Positions 34,645 to 47,129 of a DNA stretch of 64,000 nucleotides are shown here, piece by piece. Where the stretch lies: contig NC_088791.1 in NCBI RefSeq assembly GCF_011386835.1, positions 124,534,943-124,598,942 of the forward strand, in the 5' to 3' direction. A model generated the notes under the pieces. The model had not been told where the DNA came from, made no database searches, and was given only the letters and a program-made list of their open reading frames with translations. Position 1 is the first letter of the stretch; each line of letters begins with the position of its first letter. Both the position numbers and the translations under genes were made by a program. Source of the DNA: Chrysemys picta bellii (taxonomy: Eukaryota > Chordata > Testudines > Emydidae).

Positions 34645-36288
34645 ATAAACATATTTTCACTGAAAGTGGGTGTGAAAGAATATTTACAGCACAATGAGTT
34701 TTGTGTTATCCTATTTTTTCATAGTTTATTTTTTATTGTAACCAAGCTCTAAGTGTGGTAATAAGACAGATACTAGCTAAAGCAAAACTCAAAACACATT
34801 GGACTGCAGCCATTGGATACATGATCCATATAGTTGAAGGAGCAAAGTATAGAAATCCTGCCAGACCTAACCTCCAGAACTGACAATGCTCCATCTAAAC
34901 AAGAAAGGAAGAGGCCACTGACAGCTATAGAGCAATGACAAGCTAAGACTGAAATGCAAGTTCAAGACAGAGTGTAAGACTTTAAAACCAACTGGAACCA
35001 GGGACTAGATCGCTGTCAATATCACAAAGTAGAGGTCCTTGACACATATGACTGAATTCAACTTTGGTGTAACACTACTGAGTTCAAAGGTGTCATGTCA
35101 GGGATGAATTTGGCCAGCCTGATGGTAAGCAGTGAATCTTTCTCTCTGGATGTATTTTTCACACCAAAGTGAGATGGCCAGTGTTGTCAGTCATCAGAGG
35201 AGGTGCCACTTCCTCAAGTAACAGCAATGAAAAATAGGCATTTCCAATTGCTTGCTTTGAGTAGCCTTATGGCAGCTCATTCCTTAAAAGGAAACACCCT
35301 AATGGTATAATCCCCACCTGTACTCACACGAGGCTGTTCCCTGTCCCCCTTTACTCAGTGCTATGACCTCTACACACAAGCTAGCCCTCTGTTGCTCTAC
35401 AGAAAGGGAAGAGGCACCTGGGAAGGCAGTTGCAAGAGATGCAAGATACCAAAAATTCCCTGCTCTCCCTTAAATTGAGGCAGATTAGCTAATCCTGGCT
35501 GTAAAACCCAGACACCCTCTTTACAGGCAAATAGTTTTCCATTTAGAAATACAATTTTCATACGGCACTGGCAACGGTGTCAGCCTCTGTACACACGGCG
35601 GTGTGCACACTCCTCAGTGCAGTGGAGCTTTCCAGCGGCAACATGAATTAATGCTTAGAAAAGGCAAAAGTATTTGCCTTTTACATTGTAAAAGTAAGTG
35701 GTCTGGTTCACTCCCTCACAAACCTGGCTTTAAAAACCAGAGAGCTCTGCAATGGGCCAGCCAAGGCTGTAGTACCATAGCGCTGGTTGGATGGAAATCC
35801 AGGAGTGCAGCACTCTCTGTCCCTGGTATGCTTTCTGCAAGTTTCTTGTTCATTTCTGGAACCAAGGTTGCTGCCATTGGCCCCATGATGAACATTGCTG
35901 GGACGTGAGGGGGTGTGCACTGGGAGCAGGTTGTCTGTATATTTCAGGTTGGAAATAATAAATCTCATGTGTTTATTTTGATTTCTCTTCTGATTTTTGA
36001 TCTCTGGGTTGAACAACCGTGCAATTAGCCAATGGGGCATCAGTGCTAAGGGGCTGGCTGGGGATGCATAAGTGGCTGATGCTGCAAACAGGCTCACGCG
36101 TTGACAAATTCAGAGCCAATCAATCTCGTATCCACTCTGCTCCTGCTACGTAGTATTTAAAACATGCCCAGTACCTTGCAAAGAAACCCTAACACTGCAA
36201 AAGGATTTCACCAGCTAGCTGAGCTATCCACTTAAGTTCTGAACTAATGATAATCTATTATTGGACAATGAGAGACTCAGCTTTTCTT

Positions 36289-36290
<2 letters not shown>

Positions 36291-36339
<49 letters not shown>
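36291..36339. repeat. (TA)n(CA)n microsatellite
   Basis: About 15 TA units followed by about 9 CA units. Confidence 0.9.
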
Positions 36340-37998
36340 GTTAGCAGCTTGCTTTCTAGATCAGGTTAAATATGCAGCAGTTCCTCTAAACGCTGACCTC
36401 AATACTTGTTGATATTAACAGGGATTTGTTTGTTTTCCCTGTCTTTCTATTCCTATTAAAAACTACCTGCATCAAAGGATGGAATCTGCTAGAGCAGTGC
36501 TAATAGTAAATGGATGCTTCTGGAACTGTGATAAGGTTGTTTTTACAGCTACTTGAGCAGCATGTTATACCTGCTTATTTGAAGATGATGATATTTGTAT
36601 TGTTACTGAGAATTCATGCCACGCATAATTTTTGGGGCGGTGTGAAGACATCATATTTGCATATTTTAAGTATTGATATAAAAAGAATTTTGTATTGTGT
36701 CTCTTTTTCACAGCATAATAATGCTTTTCCTATTGCATGACAGCTTTTGGCATAGAAAAGTTTAGAAACTCAAAGAGATTTTCTTTAAAAAAAATATTTT
36801 TGATTTGATTTTCATTCTGCAGCATTTGGAACTTCCCTTACAACATGTGACCCAATGTATATCACTCAGCTAAAAACAGTAATTGTGTCTATATTAGCTC
36901 ACCTCAGTATTTTAAGCAAACAGAATTGAAATGGCTGTGTTCCAGGTACAAGCTTTTAACATGCTGTATCTCCTCCTCTGTCCAGGCTAAGCCTTTAGAA
37001 TTAAAATTGAATAAAAGCTAATAACATAAGAGAGAAATGGGTGATCAGCATGGATTGTGTGAATTCCCTTCTCCTACTTCTTCCTCATCCCCAATTTCCT
37101 ATTTCCCTTCTAGCCCTTTCTCTTAGCCCAGAAAACCCATCCCTGCTTGCTTATATTTTCCTACAGGTAGCCTTCCTGTCTTTCACTAAGGTACTGTTCT
37201 AAAAGGACTCAAGCCCCATATCCAGCTAAAAATAATAGCCATTAAAACTATTCCCTTGCTCCTCACTACTCCGGCCCCTGTTTACAATAGCAGCCACCTG
37301 GCCTGAGGACAGGGTTTATAAAGAAGCAGAGCAGTGCAGGTGAACTTGAGGAAGTGCTAATGAGCAACAGATGTTTACAGTTAAATTCTTGATTTAACGG
37401 CTCCCTTGAGTTAGGAAAAGCATAAGGCAGGGGAGTGTAAAGCCCAGCCTGGCAGATTAGCTAGGAAACCTGTCTGAGGGTGATAAAAGCCCAGCTCTCC
37501 TGGACTCTTACTGTGTGTGAAATTCACCACTGGGCAGGATGATGGCTATGTTCCCACTTAGAGCTGCATAGGCCTTAAAAATGCTCAATTTGTGTAAATT
37601 GATGTAACTTCATTGGCTTCAACAGAGCAATAGTGATATACACTAACTGAGAATCTGACTCCTTGTGCCATCTGCCAACATAAGGGTGAATTTTCCCTTG
37701 TGAGAGCAGCTGATTACTGAGCATGCAGCCCTTCAGCCAATATTTGGGGTTTGGTTTACTGAAGTATATCTAAATATTTTTTCCTCCTGTGTGGTAGTCT
37801 TGAATAAGCAGAGACCAATCACCTTCAGACTCTCCAATGCATGAGTCTTTTCTCTGCAGTCTGTGTCTCAGCCTGTTGGGATCAGAAGCCCGCCCACTGC
37901 TAAAGGACTTCCCTCAGCCTAAGGGGAGGATCCAAAAGGTCCAGGATCTCAATTAATTACAGGGGATAACTAAAGATATAACAGGGACAGAAGTGCGG

Positions 37999-38292
37999 TC
38001 ACAGGGCTAAACGAAGGGAACCTGACAGGGACACCAAGCAGAGAACCCTGGACAGCGCCTGCTGCTCCTCAAAGGCATCAAGGGAGCCAGCGGACACTGC
38101 CCAGAGGAACTCTGCCCAGATGCATGAGACCAGAGAGTAGCAGAAATAGGCCTTCCAGTCACAGAGCACCCCCTTATCTAACATCTTCCTCCTGGTGGTG
38201 TAGATAGCTACTTTAGCTAGGGCCAGGAGGAGGTTGATGAGGAGATCTCTCGACTTAGTGGGGCCACGGATAGGGTGTGCAAATATACACAA
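37999..38292 (-). pseudogene. LINE ORF2 C-terminal remnant (L1/Tx1-like?)
   Basis: A 97-codon open frame reading GPTKSRDLLINLLLALAKVAIYTTRR. It resembles the segment 'LxNFLLGxAKLAIWxxR' near the end of Tx1/L1-type ORF2 proteins, downstream of the reverse transcriptase. No reverse-transcriptase motifs are visible nearby. The assignment rests on this one segment, so it is tentative. Confidence 0.4.
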
Positions 38293-41264
38293 GTGTGGGG
38301 GAGAAGTGTAGCCAGAACCTCAGCAGGAGGTTCTGGAATAGGGGCTGCAACCTGGCACACATTCAGTGCCTCAGCCTGTATTTAACAGATAGGAGAACAC
38401 ATCGGTAGGACAAGCGGAGGTATCTGGTGGATGGACGAGCAGTCGAACAATGGTCTGATTACGCTCCTTTGCACTGGTTATAATTTCAGTCACTTCAGCC
38501 TTCTTCAGACAATTTAGGAGACAAGAATGAGGAAAAATAAACTCATATTGATATTAAAGCTATACTGCAGAGGTGGCACATTCACTCGCTGGCTGGAGGA
38601 GGGAATTCCCATCAGTTTCTAGCAGACCTTCTCTGTCCAGTTCAAGAGCAGCAGAGAGAGACTGCAGCAAATCTTCTGGGATGGTCTAGGAAGGGCCTGG
38701 GTGGGGAAGAGTCAAACTGTGCATGGGGCCTGGAAAATGTCCTCTGAAAGAAAAACACATCTTAAAATCTCCTATTTGCTTTAAACCTGAATTCAGTAAA
38801 TGACTTTGCAGCTTCATGTTCTGCCTGGACAAGCCTCAAAGGCTCTGTCCATCCAAGCCTTTCCTTTTTTGAAAGTCTCCTGCCCTTGGACTAGCAGTGG
38901 TGGAGTATTAATATGGACTGGTGCCATATCTGCTAGACCTGTCTGAGCAAGGCTAGATGTCATGGTGGTGAAAACACCAGTAGCTGCCTGAGCTTGGGCT
39001 ACACTGACATTCCCACATTTGCTGCCACAGGTGGAGCTGCACCTGTAATGGTGGGAGATTTCCAAAAAGAGCCTAGAGGACACAAGTCCAGAAGTGGCTG
39101 TCAAAGAACATATCAGCCCCACTAACTGAAATGGGCATCGTTGACTTACCTTAAGCACTTCAGAGCACCTAGCACATCATGGTTTCTTCATCCGATCAGA
39201 TGCTGGATGACCATCTATTGCAAGGTAAACGTTACTGGCTAGATTGTGACTTGGACAATGTGCCCAAGCAAATATGAGTAAGAACCCTACCACGCCTATG
39301 CAGATTACCTGGGTGGGTGTAAATGCAGCTACTCACCTGCTTATTCCCTCACTGGAGAAGGCAAACTGGGAGGGGAAGGGAATGGGTGGAGCCTTTGCTC
39401 CATACCTCCCAATCACTCACGAGAGTGAGTGGTGCAACACAGAGAGCAGGGAAGGAAGTGGTAGTTTACTATTGGTGTAGGCCATCCACGGAGGAGCAAG
39501 GGAGAAACAGAGAGGGAATTGTGCCTTAGAAGAGCATCTGAGGCACAGCTACAGCCAGACTCAAGCCCAAAAACTTCAGCCTACAAACTAAGTTTATATT
39601 TTATAGAGGGGGATACTTTAAAAAACTCATTACAATGGGCAAGCTACTCTGGCTGGCTGAAACACCTCAGCAAGTCGATGCAGCAGGTCAATAATAGCAC
39701 AGGGAGCAATCAGTGTAGCATTATCAGGCTGATACTGGTGCTGTTAGAGTGACAGCCGATGGCATAAAAGAAGTAAAGATATTGTAACAGGCACAGGATC
39801 AATGTCTTCTGCTTTGAAAATAAATTTCTGAGCTTCGCCTTGACATTTATTTTCATAACTGCTTCGGCTTTGCCTCAGCATTTACATGTAGCAGCAGGAG
39901 ACCATTATCACGGGATAATGTTCACAACTCCATTGACGTTATCTATCTCTTAGCGAAAACAAATGGAATCAGTGCCAGTCAATCATTGCTGAATGGCTGA
40001 CCATTGTTTTCTGATAATAGTTACAAAAAAACACCAAAGAAAGCAAACCCTCTTCTATTGCAAAGTTTATGTATGTAGCAGTTTACCCAGATTATTTCAA
40101 AATGCTGGCAGTGGAAATTCAGTTTGGTTTTGAGGTTGGATAAACAGTTGGCAAATGCCATCCATGCCTTTAAGAACTCACTAAAAAAAACAGCATGATT
40201 TGATTTGTTTTTACAGCAAAAAGATTGTTCTTTAATCCCTTTGGAGTTGTTGAGTCTGATTTTCCTGCCAGTAGCACTAATGAAAAATACACTGGCATAA
40301 AGTGTCAAGAAATCCTGAGACACCCCCTCCTGGAGCCATTTCTCCTGAAGACAACAGAGATCCTGAGATGATTGGAAGCAAGGAGATGACTCCTGAATCT
40401 GACATGAATCACAGTAGCTGTGCTACATGCCATAATGCAGCACAGAGATGGAGGTGTTCGTATTGCTTTTGATCTAAAATCGGACCAAATTATCACACTT
40501 CCATCCTAGGAACACGAAAGAAAATTTCCTGAACTTCTAGTTTTGTTCTTTTCTTACTAGTAATATATTCTAAAGAAACATCCCTACTTCCAAAAGAATT
40601 ACTCCAAGTTTTGATTTTTATTATACTTTGTTTAGGTATACTCCAAATAGTAAATTTGGTGAAAATTAATTCTTTTACAATTGCAACAGCATAGAAATAA
40701 CACAACTCAATACAGGTATATTGCATTTGAATTTCATTGACTGATGTACATTAAGTGTGGAAAATATTCGTAAAAAACGAAAGGCTTGAGATCAGTTTTC
40801 AGAATAAAATTAAAGATAAAAAGGTTAAATGGATTTTAGATTCTTTTATTTATGTGAATCCATATAAATTACCTGTAAATGGAACTTGGAACTTTTGCAC
40901 ATTGGGTTGGTAGAGGAGAACCCCTTACATCATTCTAGTTATATACCTAAGCACTAAATGCAGTTCTCATTGAATGGATTTATATGTGGGAAATACTTTT
41001 CAAAGAAAATGTAACAAAGTATCCTTTGTGTTACTATCTCAAGTGTATCAATTTTCAAGTATCATTCCTTGAATATATAACAAGTGTTCCTGAACTGTGT
41101 GTGATAAACAAAATACAGATCATATTGATATGAGAGATCAAGAACCAAAATCACCAAAGCCAAACAACCCCAAGTCTCATTAACACTTTTCATTTAAAAT
41201 CCACCAAACATCTTCTTTGAAGTTTCAAATGAGATTAAGTATTTCCTCAGACAAAGCCTGTTTC
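38293..41264. other. Intergenic, nothing recognised
   Basis: No exon, bounded element or RNA gene was identified. AT content rises after about 40500. Confidence 0.45.
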
Positions 41265-41326
41265 AAACCCCATTAAAGTCAGTGGGAATCTTTCAGCTGA
41301 CTTCAATGGTCTTTGGATCAGACCCA
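41265..41326. repeat. Palindromic ancient repeat
   Basis: Inverted arms ccattaaagtcag and ctgacttcaatgg, extended by diverged outer sequence ending ggatcagaccc. Confidence 0.65.
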
Positions 41327-41907
41327 TAGTAATGGCCGGCAAGTTCACCAGCAATAAGAAAGAGAAATTGTTTGGATGTGCATTACCCCAGTTAGTAGTT
41401 ACTCTGCTTTGTATTGAAATCTTTGGTGCTACTTTACCAACTCTTTTTAAGATGTTGCTATAAGTGCATTAAAAATGTTAGGTATAGAAAATGTTTGCAC
41501 CTTTTATGCCTTCATTCAAGCATCCTACCACTGATCACTTTCTAGACAATGACTGAAGAGACTCACCTATCAATCTAGAACTTGTTCTTTGAGAGGTTTC
41601 TTTCTCTTTTTTTAAAAATAACTTTATTTTTTATTTGAAGGAAAGCAAAGAAACATGGAAAGCCACCACATATTGTGGTGACATAGAGCTCTTCAGTAGA
41701 TCAGTGAAAATGACCGAGTGGCAGAGAACAGATCCAAGATGCCACAAAGAGATGTACTGTCCTAATAGTTACTGAATGTACCCATTTGAGTCTTGATATA
41801 AGCCCAGAAAACAGAACCTGCTGATCATAAGTTCACTGCTTACCAAAGAGATTGGCAGCCAAATTAATTATCTTTTAATTTCTCTTTTAAAATCTACATA
41901 TACCAGA

Positions 41908-42280
41908 GACACACTAGCTGTGTCTTGACATGTTATCTTTTTCCATTTAAACCTTTCCCCATAATTTTCTAATAGGTGCTCAAACTATTCACTTTCACAA
42001 AACCAATAAATCTAACTGGATATTTTACTTTTAGTGCACTATACATTATGAAAAATAGTTTATCCATAAAAATCCATAAAAATAAATCTTGGGTTAACAT
42101 GAGGAGACGCAAGTTAGAGGTATACACTTCCACATTTGCAGTGACAAATACAATAGTGAATGGCAAATTAGCTCTTTCTAATTTTATTTTTAACTTCCAT
42201 TTTTATGTTCAAATATGGGAAAATTATGGGGAAAGGTTTCATTGGAAAAAGATGACACGTCAAGGCACAGCTAGTGTGTC
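41908..42280. mobile_element. Unclassified element with 62-bp terminal inverted repeats
   Basis: The left arm 41908-41969 (gacacactagctgtgtcttg...cccataattttc) and right arm 42219-42280 (gaaaattatgggg...caaggcacagctagtgtgtc) are inverted copies with a few mismatches, separated by about 249 bp. The 119-codon + frame and 65-codon - frame inside are incidental. I found no clear target duplication, so the superfamily stays open (a DNA-transposon MITE or a foldback element). It lies about 420 bp beyond the EFCAB6 poly(A) signal. Confidence 0.75.
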
Positions 42281-42701
42281 TTTTCAGAGTATAATAGCTG
42301 TTCCATGTCAACATATAAAGCTACTGGAGATCTAAATATGTCACTGCATGATCAAGTGGGAGGAAAGACAGATTGTAAAGCAGATAATTTTCTAATAATG
42401 AAGGATTATATAATTTTCCAAATGTATTATTTCTATTATATCTTATAAAAGTGAATAGTAGGCCTTTCAAATCTTTATTGAAATTAAAAAGGGGGGTTAA
42501 TTAATAAAACTTTAATTACAAAAAATATTTTCTTAATTGTATTTCTTTTGCAGATGCCTGTAAGGTCTCAGATAAATGGATTATGTGAATATTAATAGTT
42601 CTGTCATGTAGATTTGCTCTACAACCTATGGCCACTGTATTTGTCAGAATTGTAAGTATTTTGAGATTGCTGATGCAAAAAGAAAAGCTATAGTTGGTTA
42701 A

Positions 42702-42707
42702 TTTATT
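42702..42707 (-). promoter_or_regulatory. EFCAB6: Candidate EFCAB6 poly(A) signal
   Basis: AATAAA on the - strand (tttatt on +), about 73 bp after the EFCAB6 stop. It gives a short 3' UTR. Confidence 0.6.
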
Positions 42708-42779
42708 AATTAGAAATTATAAATCAGTCATTAGCTCTGTTATCTATAGTTTCTTGCATTTGATGACACCTTCCATTTC

Positions 42780-42902
42780 CTATTGCAAGAATGCCCGGAG
42801 GAAATCATTATAGGACATTTTTGAAGATAATGATTTATCATAAAATTCCAAAATGTGAAAAAACTCTTCCTCAGTCAGGTTGATGTGATACTGACGCAGC
42901 AC
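42780..42902 (-). CDS. EFCAB6: EFCAB6 last coding exon with stop
   Basis: On the - strand, acceptor tgtgtattttgcag is followed by 40 codons and TAG (42780-42782). The translation begins VLRQYHINLTEEEFF and ends YNDFLRAFLQ, matching the C-terminus of vertebrate EFCAB6, which ends DFLRAFLQ in human. The last EF-hand loop is degenerate (FYDKSLSSKMSYNDF, with Asp in place of Glu at the last ligand position). EFCAB6 (DJBP) is an EF-hand repeat protein of about 1,500 residues reported to bind DJ-1 and the androgen receptor, mainly in testis. It joins in phase 0 to the exon at 46980. A CR1 remnant and a hAT element begin within about 50 bp upstream of the acceptor. Confidence 0.96.
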   Translation of the reverse strand: MLRQYHINLTEEEFFHILEFYDKSLSSKMSYNDFLRAFLQ

Positions 42903-42925
42903 CTGCAAAATACACAGAATGTTAT

Positions 42926-43330
42926 AAAATCATAGAGAGGTAGGGCTGGAAGCAGGGCCGGCTCCAGCGTTTTTGCCGCCCCAAGTGAAAAAAAAAAGAA
43001 AAGAAAAAAAAAAGCCACGATTGGCAGCACTTCGGCAGCAGCTCTACCGCCGCTGCTTCATTATTCGGCGGCAAGTCTTTCCCTCCAAGAGGGACTGAGG
43101 GACCCGCTGCTGAATTGCCGCTGAAGAGCCAGATGTGCCGCCCCTTTCCGTTGGCCGCCCCAAGCACCTGCTTGCTGCGCTAGTGCCTGGACCCAGCCCT
43201 GGCTGGAAGGAACCTCAAGAAGTCATCTGCTCCATCCCCCTGGGCTCAGGCAGGATGAAGTATGCCTAGACCATCCCTGACAGGTATTTCTCTGCATTTA
43301 AAAACCTCCAGCAATGGAGATTCAACAGCC
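42926..43330 (-). repeat. CR1 LINE 3' end, split by hAT
   Basis: aaaatcatagagaggtagggctggaag on the left resumes after the hAT element as gaacctcaagaagtcatctgctccatccccctgggctc...tgacaggtatttctctgcatttaaaaacctccagcaatggagattc. This is the antisense of the CR1 3' region, whose end carries the ctatgattt motif. It lies in the last EFCAB6 intron. Confidence 0.8.
42953..43201. mobile_element. Non-autonomous hAT element inside CR1
   Basis: 249 bp, starting cagggccggctccagcg and ending ggacccagccctg, with exact 8-bp duplications gctggaag at 42945-42952 and 43202-43209. It contains an A-rich tract near 42987-43013. Confidence 0.9.
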
Positions 43331-43952
43331 TCCCAACACCCACAGTGCTCATGTGAAGTTAGGAGCCAAGGGTGAAATTCAATGCTGGGCACAGGGCTTG
43401 CACAAGGCCAATGCACCACATACGTCTCACTTAAACCCTTTGCAAAACTGCCTGAGGGTTCAGCCCCACAGTCTTGAATTTCATAAAAATTCTGTGAAGA
43501 CCAGAATCTTCCTATTGCCTCCCAGCTTTCTCATTCCAGCATAGCTCTCCTGGCGGCTGCTCCTGAATCCTCCCTCAGGTAGGGATTTATTGTATGTTGG
43601 CCCAAGCAGCAGTTGCTCTCGGATGCCCTGCAGGGATCCACGTGATAGTGCCATTGAGAATAGCTAGCACCTACCCACTTTCTCACCACAGGTGGAGGTT
43701 GAATCACATAACACACCCATGACAGGGCTTACACATGAGCAGGAGATGATGCTAACCAGCTGTGGCTTCTCCCTTTACACCCTGCTTGGGGGATCTGGGT
43801 CCCCTCCATCCAAAGAAGTGGAAGGAACAAGCCAGTCCAATATATCTACTCACTCCACCTGAGAGAACCCTTATGTATGTGGCGATATGCATTTCTGAAG
43901 GGGCACTTTAATGAGAGCACTACTGACCAAGTGGTACCTGATGCTACAGACA

Positions 43953-44142
43953 TTAAGGACCAGATTTTTAAAGGTATGGAGATGCCTAAAGCACAGACAA
44001 GTGCACAGTGGGATTTTCAGAATTAGGTGCCTAATTCCCATAGAGTTCAGTGATGGTTAGGTGCCTAGGTGATTTGAAAATCCAACTAGGCATCTATCTG
44101 CATCTTTAGACACCTAAACACCTTTAAAAATCTGGCCCTTAA
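43953..44142. repeat. Long palindromic ancient repeat
   Basis: The arm ttaaggaccagatttttaaaggt pairs with the reverse complement of acctttaaaaatctggcccttaa at 22 of 23 bases. The inner parts (taggtgcctaattcccatag and gttaggtgcctagg) are also inverted. One of the best-preserved palindromes of this family here. Confidence 0.8.
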
Positions 44143-45588
44143 TGCCTCAAGGCTAATGAGATGTTCATTTCTGAGTATTACTTTTAGTTTAACGCGCTTC
44201 TAAAGCATACATCCTTGCAGGGTACCTGTAGGTGCTGTCCACAGGCTCTGCAATAGTTTGTTGTCCAGCAGGATCTCCACCAGCACCTGACATCTTCTGA
44301 TCTGAGTAACTCCTTTTGTATTTTACTGGTTGCCACTGATTTTATGTGAAACTCAGATAAGTCTGAGCCAAGCCAGTATCTGAAATCACTATAGTGCTGG
44401 TGTTACAGTAACCCCATATACGTATGTGTGTCTACTTCAGTGCTTATGCAGAGCACTGTTCACTCCTCCCTTTCCTATATCTCCCAGCCTTGATAACTGA
44501 GAAAGTGCTGATAGCAGAGAGCTTTTCCCTACTATAAGTTATCCAAATATCTCTCTGCTCACTTCTTCCATCTTACAACATCTCACTTCAATCACACCTC
44601 ACTGCAACCCCGTTTCTGATTTCTCCCTTCTTTTGGGGTTTATTTGACTGTCTTAACAAAACATTACCTGGCACACAAATGCTCAATGCGTATTGTTTAA
44701 TACATATAAATGCACTTCGATTACTTATGCTGCAGTTAATTCCTGACCTCATGAAATCAACTGAAATCTAAGGAGCTGCTGAAGCCAAGTACTTGCCAAG
44801 CACACCATCTTTTATGCAACACATTTATTTTGTGTCCGTAATCGCTTAAGGAAAACTTTTTAGAGTAGCACTTAAGCATTGTAGGGGAAAAATCAACTTA
44901 CCTAATAGATCCTATCACAGAAATGGACTGGTTTAATTTTTCTCTTAATGTAAATAAATTGCTTGAGATAGAGCAGCTTAAATTAAAAAATTATTACCAA
45001 ATGCTTGACAAATAAACTTGACATTACACAAAAATTTAAAAAAATACAGTGGGCCCGATCCTCACCCCTATTCCAGTGACTATAAATCCCTGAGATAGTA
45101 CAAAGCAGCCAGAAAGCTACTCTCATATAGGGGAAACCTCAGGCCTAAAGCTGATATAGCTCTATGTATCTTGCTCCCCAACCTTCACGTAGGGGCATGT
45201 CTGAAGAACGTATATGTGGTGAGGCTGGACCACACCTTGCTCTAACTGATCCCAGACAATTAGAGCAATTTCTATGAGGTCTCTGCCCTTACTTAGGTCT
45301 TCAGTTTGCTTTAAGTTACACCTGGGGACGTTTTGGCTCCTGGCAGCCTCAGGAAGTGGGGAGCAGAACGATGGCTAACTACTCAGTACAGTTGAGGACT
45401 GGCCCATTATTTTACCAGATGTTTTGAGTGGCAGAGACAGCAGGTGGAGAAGGTCACTGGTTTCTCACTTGGACTCAACGTTAATTAAACAGCTTTATGA
45501 ATCTTTTTTTTTATCCTTGCAACATGACTGGTAAATGTAGGTAGTTACTGTAGTTCATATTATGAGTTTGATTTCTATTTACAGAAAT

Positions 45589-46560
45589 GTGACGGATCTT
45601 GAAACAAGAAGTAAAATGTATGCTAAGCAGCAATCAAACTCTCCAGAGGTCTGAATCCAGGAGTACAGCACTAATCCCTGGCCTCACAGTGCTGTAAGGC
45701 ATTGCAGGTGAGGAGCAGACTTGCAGACACTGAAAAAGGTGTGGTTCTGCTGTTTGGCAAGGTGCTGGATCAAAGAAGCTCATGCAGAGGATACGTATCC
45801 CTATGTACTACAGATCTGTGTTCCACTGGCAAGGACAGGGGCAGAAAGAGGGGCTAGAGTCATTCCAACTATACAAGGATGTCTGGCTCCTGTAAGTGAA
45901 GCAGATCCAGTGGCCTTGTGCCAGAACAGGTGCTCCCAGTTTGGCTAATTAAAGGTGTGTGGCAGCACCTGGGAGCAATAAAAGATCAGCAAGAAACCTA
46001 GTGAGTAAGAGGTAGATAGGAGAAGCCAGGAGACTGGTAAAGGTGGTTTCTAGGAAAAGCTATAGTGAGTAGAAGACTTTCAGTAGGCCCTCTTGGGAAG
46101 GAGGGAGGAATTCTTATGAAGTTACTGGAGAGGCTAACCTGCTGACTTTTCAGATAGGCAGAGCCAGTGCTAGGAGACATGACCAGGGCTGAGGGCTAGG
46201 AGGGGCTTCTTGACCAGGGCAGAGCCAGTGGAGGGGCTACTTAGTTGTCTATCCTGAGCCAGGGAAGGCTGGAGAGGGATGAAGGCTAAGAGCAGGAGAG
46301 GGTGATACCTAAAGGCTCTTGGAGTCAGAACTGAAGTCACTGGGCCAGAGAGGGCTGTGCTGGAGAGCTGGGTTGTGGTGAGGAGTCCTGGTGCTGTATT
46401 TAATGTATAGCCTGGATTACAGTGTTGGGATTATGTGTATGGAGTTTTATTTCCTGTAACAAACTAACCCACAAGGGCCATTTGCACTAAAAAAGACACT
46501 CTGGGCTGTTTTGGGGGACTTGAAGGGGAAACTGAGACAGGTGTACCTGTCAAACTGTAG
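45589..46560 (+). mobile_element. Probable solo LTR, + strand
   Basis: Starts TGTGACGGATCTTG. It contains a TATA-like gagcaataaaagatc near 45976 and a late block acaagggccatttgcactaaaaaagacactc, both common layouts in turtle LTRs. The 3' edge is uncertain (about 46560), and I could not find a matching target duplication, so it could be part of a larger element. It lies antisense in the last EFCAB6 intron. Confidence 0.5.
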
Positions 46561-46979
46561 CCTGCAACAGGATGGCACTCCAGCTAGGCTGCCTTATGAT
46601 GAGGAGGAGTACGCAAGGCTACTTCCCCCTTCATAAGCGAACATACCAGCTGGTGGGTCACTGGAATCCTGAGGCTGTAGTAGTGACTGCACAGAGGCAT
46701 AGTAGAAAGCATTTCTTCTCATCAACCTGCTTCCCTTTCTCCCTCCCAGGCTTGTGAAGCCCACTTTTCTCAGTTCTGGTGTGAAAGAAGTTGTGCGCTT
46801 GCATATGCATTGGAAAGAGGGTGATTAATACTAAGTGCTAACAATAATAATAATAATAATGTCACAGGAAACAAGTCTGCAAATGTATAGTTGCCATGAT
46901 TTTAGAAACTGCTTCAGTAAGGTTATTTAGAGACTTTGGTTTTCAGTTTGTTAGTTTTAGATTAGTAAATGCAATTTAC

Positions 46980-47129
46980 CTGCCTGAAATCCTGAACACT
47001 TAACAGCCCGCTCCCACTTTCATCATAGGATTTAAACGTTCGTCTCATCGGTCTCCAGCAGTGCAAGATCTGGGGTTGAATTCTTAGCATTGCATTGAAA
47101 AATGTCAGGCTCTGCGGTCCAGGACTCCT
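46980..47129 (-). CDS. EFCAB6: EFCAB6 exon (penultimate coding)
   Basis: 150 bp, phase 0 at both ends. Acceptor cactttgctag, donor CAG|GTAAAT. The 50 residues include FFNAMLRIQPQILHCWRPM and RRTFKSYDESGSGLLSVQDF, matching human EFCAB6 (LLRIQPKIVHCWRPMRRTFKSYDE). The EF-hand loop DESGSGLLSVQD keeps Asp at position 1 and oxygen ligands at 3, 5 and 9 but has Asp at 12, so calcium binding may be weak. The first eight residues (RSPGPQSL) have diverged from human. Confidence 0.95.

Larger units (their letters stand above)
33370..37998. other. Intergenic, mostly unrecognised
   Basis: No exon recognised. It contains a palindrome (34549-34644) and a microsatellite (36291-36339). The 129-codon - strand frame at 35708-36097 has no recognisable motif. 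Confidence 0.45.
43331..46979 (-). other. EFCAB6: EFCAB6 last intron, remaining part
   Basis: Intron sequence between exons 46980-47129 and 42780-42902. Apart from the palindrome at 43953, the LTR at 45589 and a short (AAT)n run at 46842-46860, I recognise nothing. Confidence 0.8.

Noticed and set aside
41976..42335. 119-codon + strand frame near the EFCAB6 3' end
   Set aside because: Begins and ends in the inverted arms of the 41908-42280 element; AT-rich, no motif.
43314..43544. 76-codon + strand frame
   Set aside because: It starts in the CR1 remnant and has no motif.
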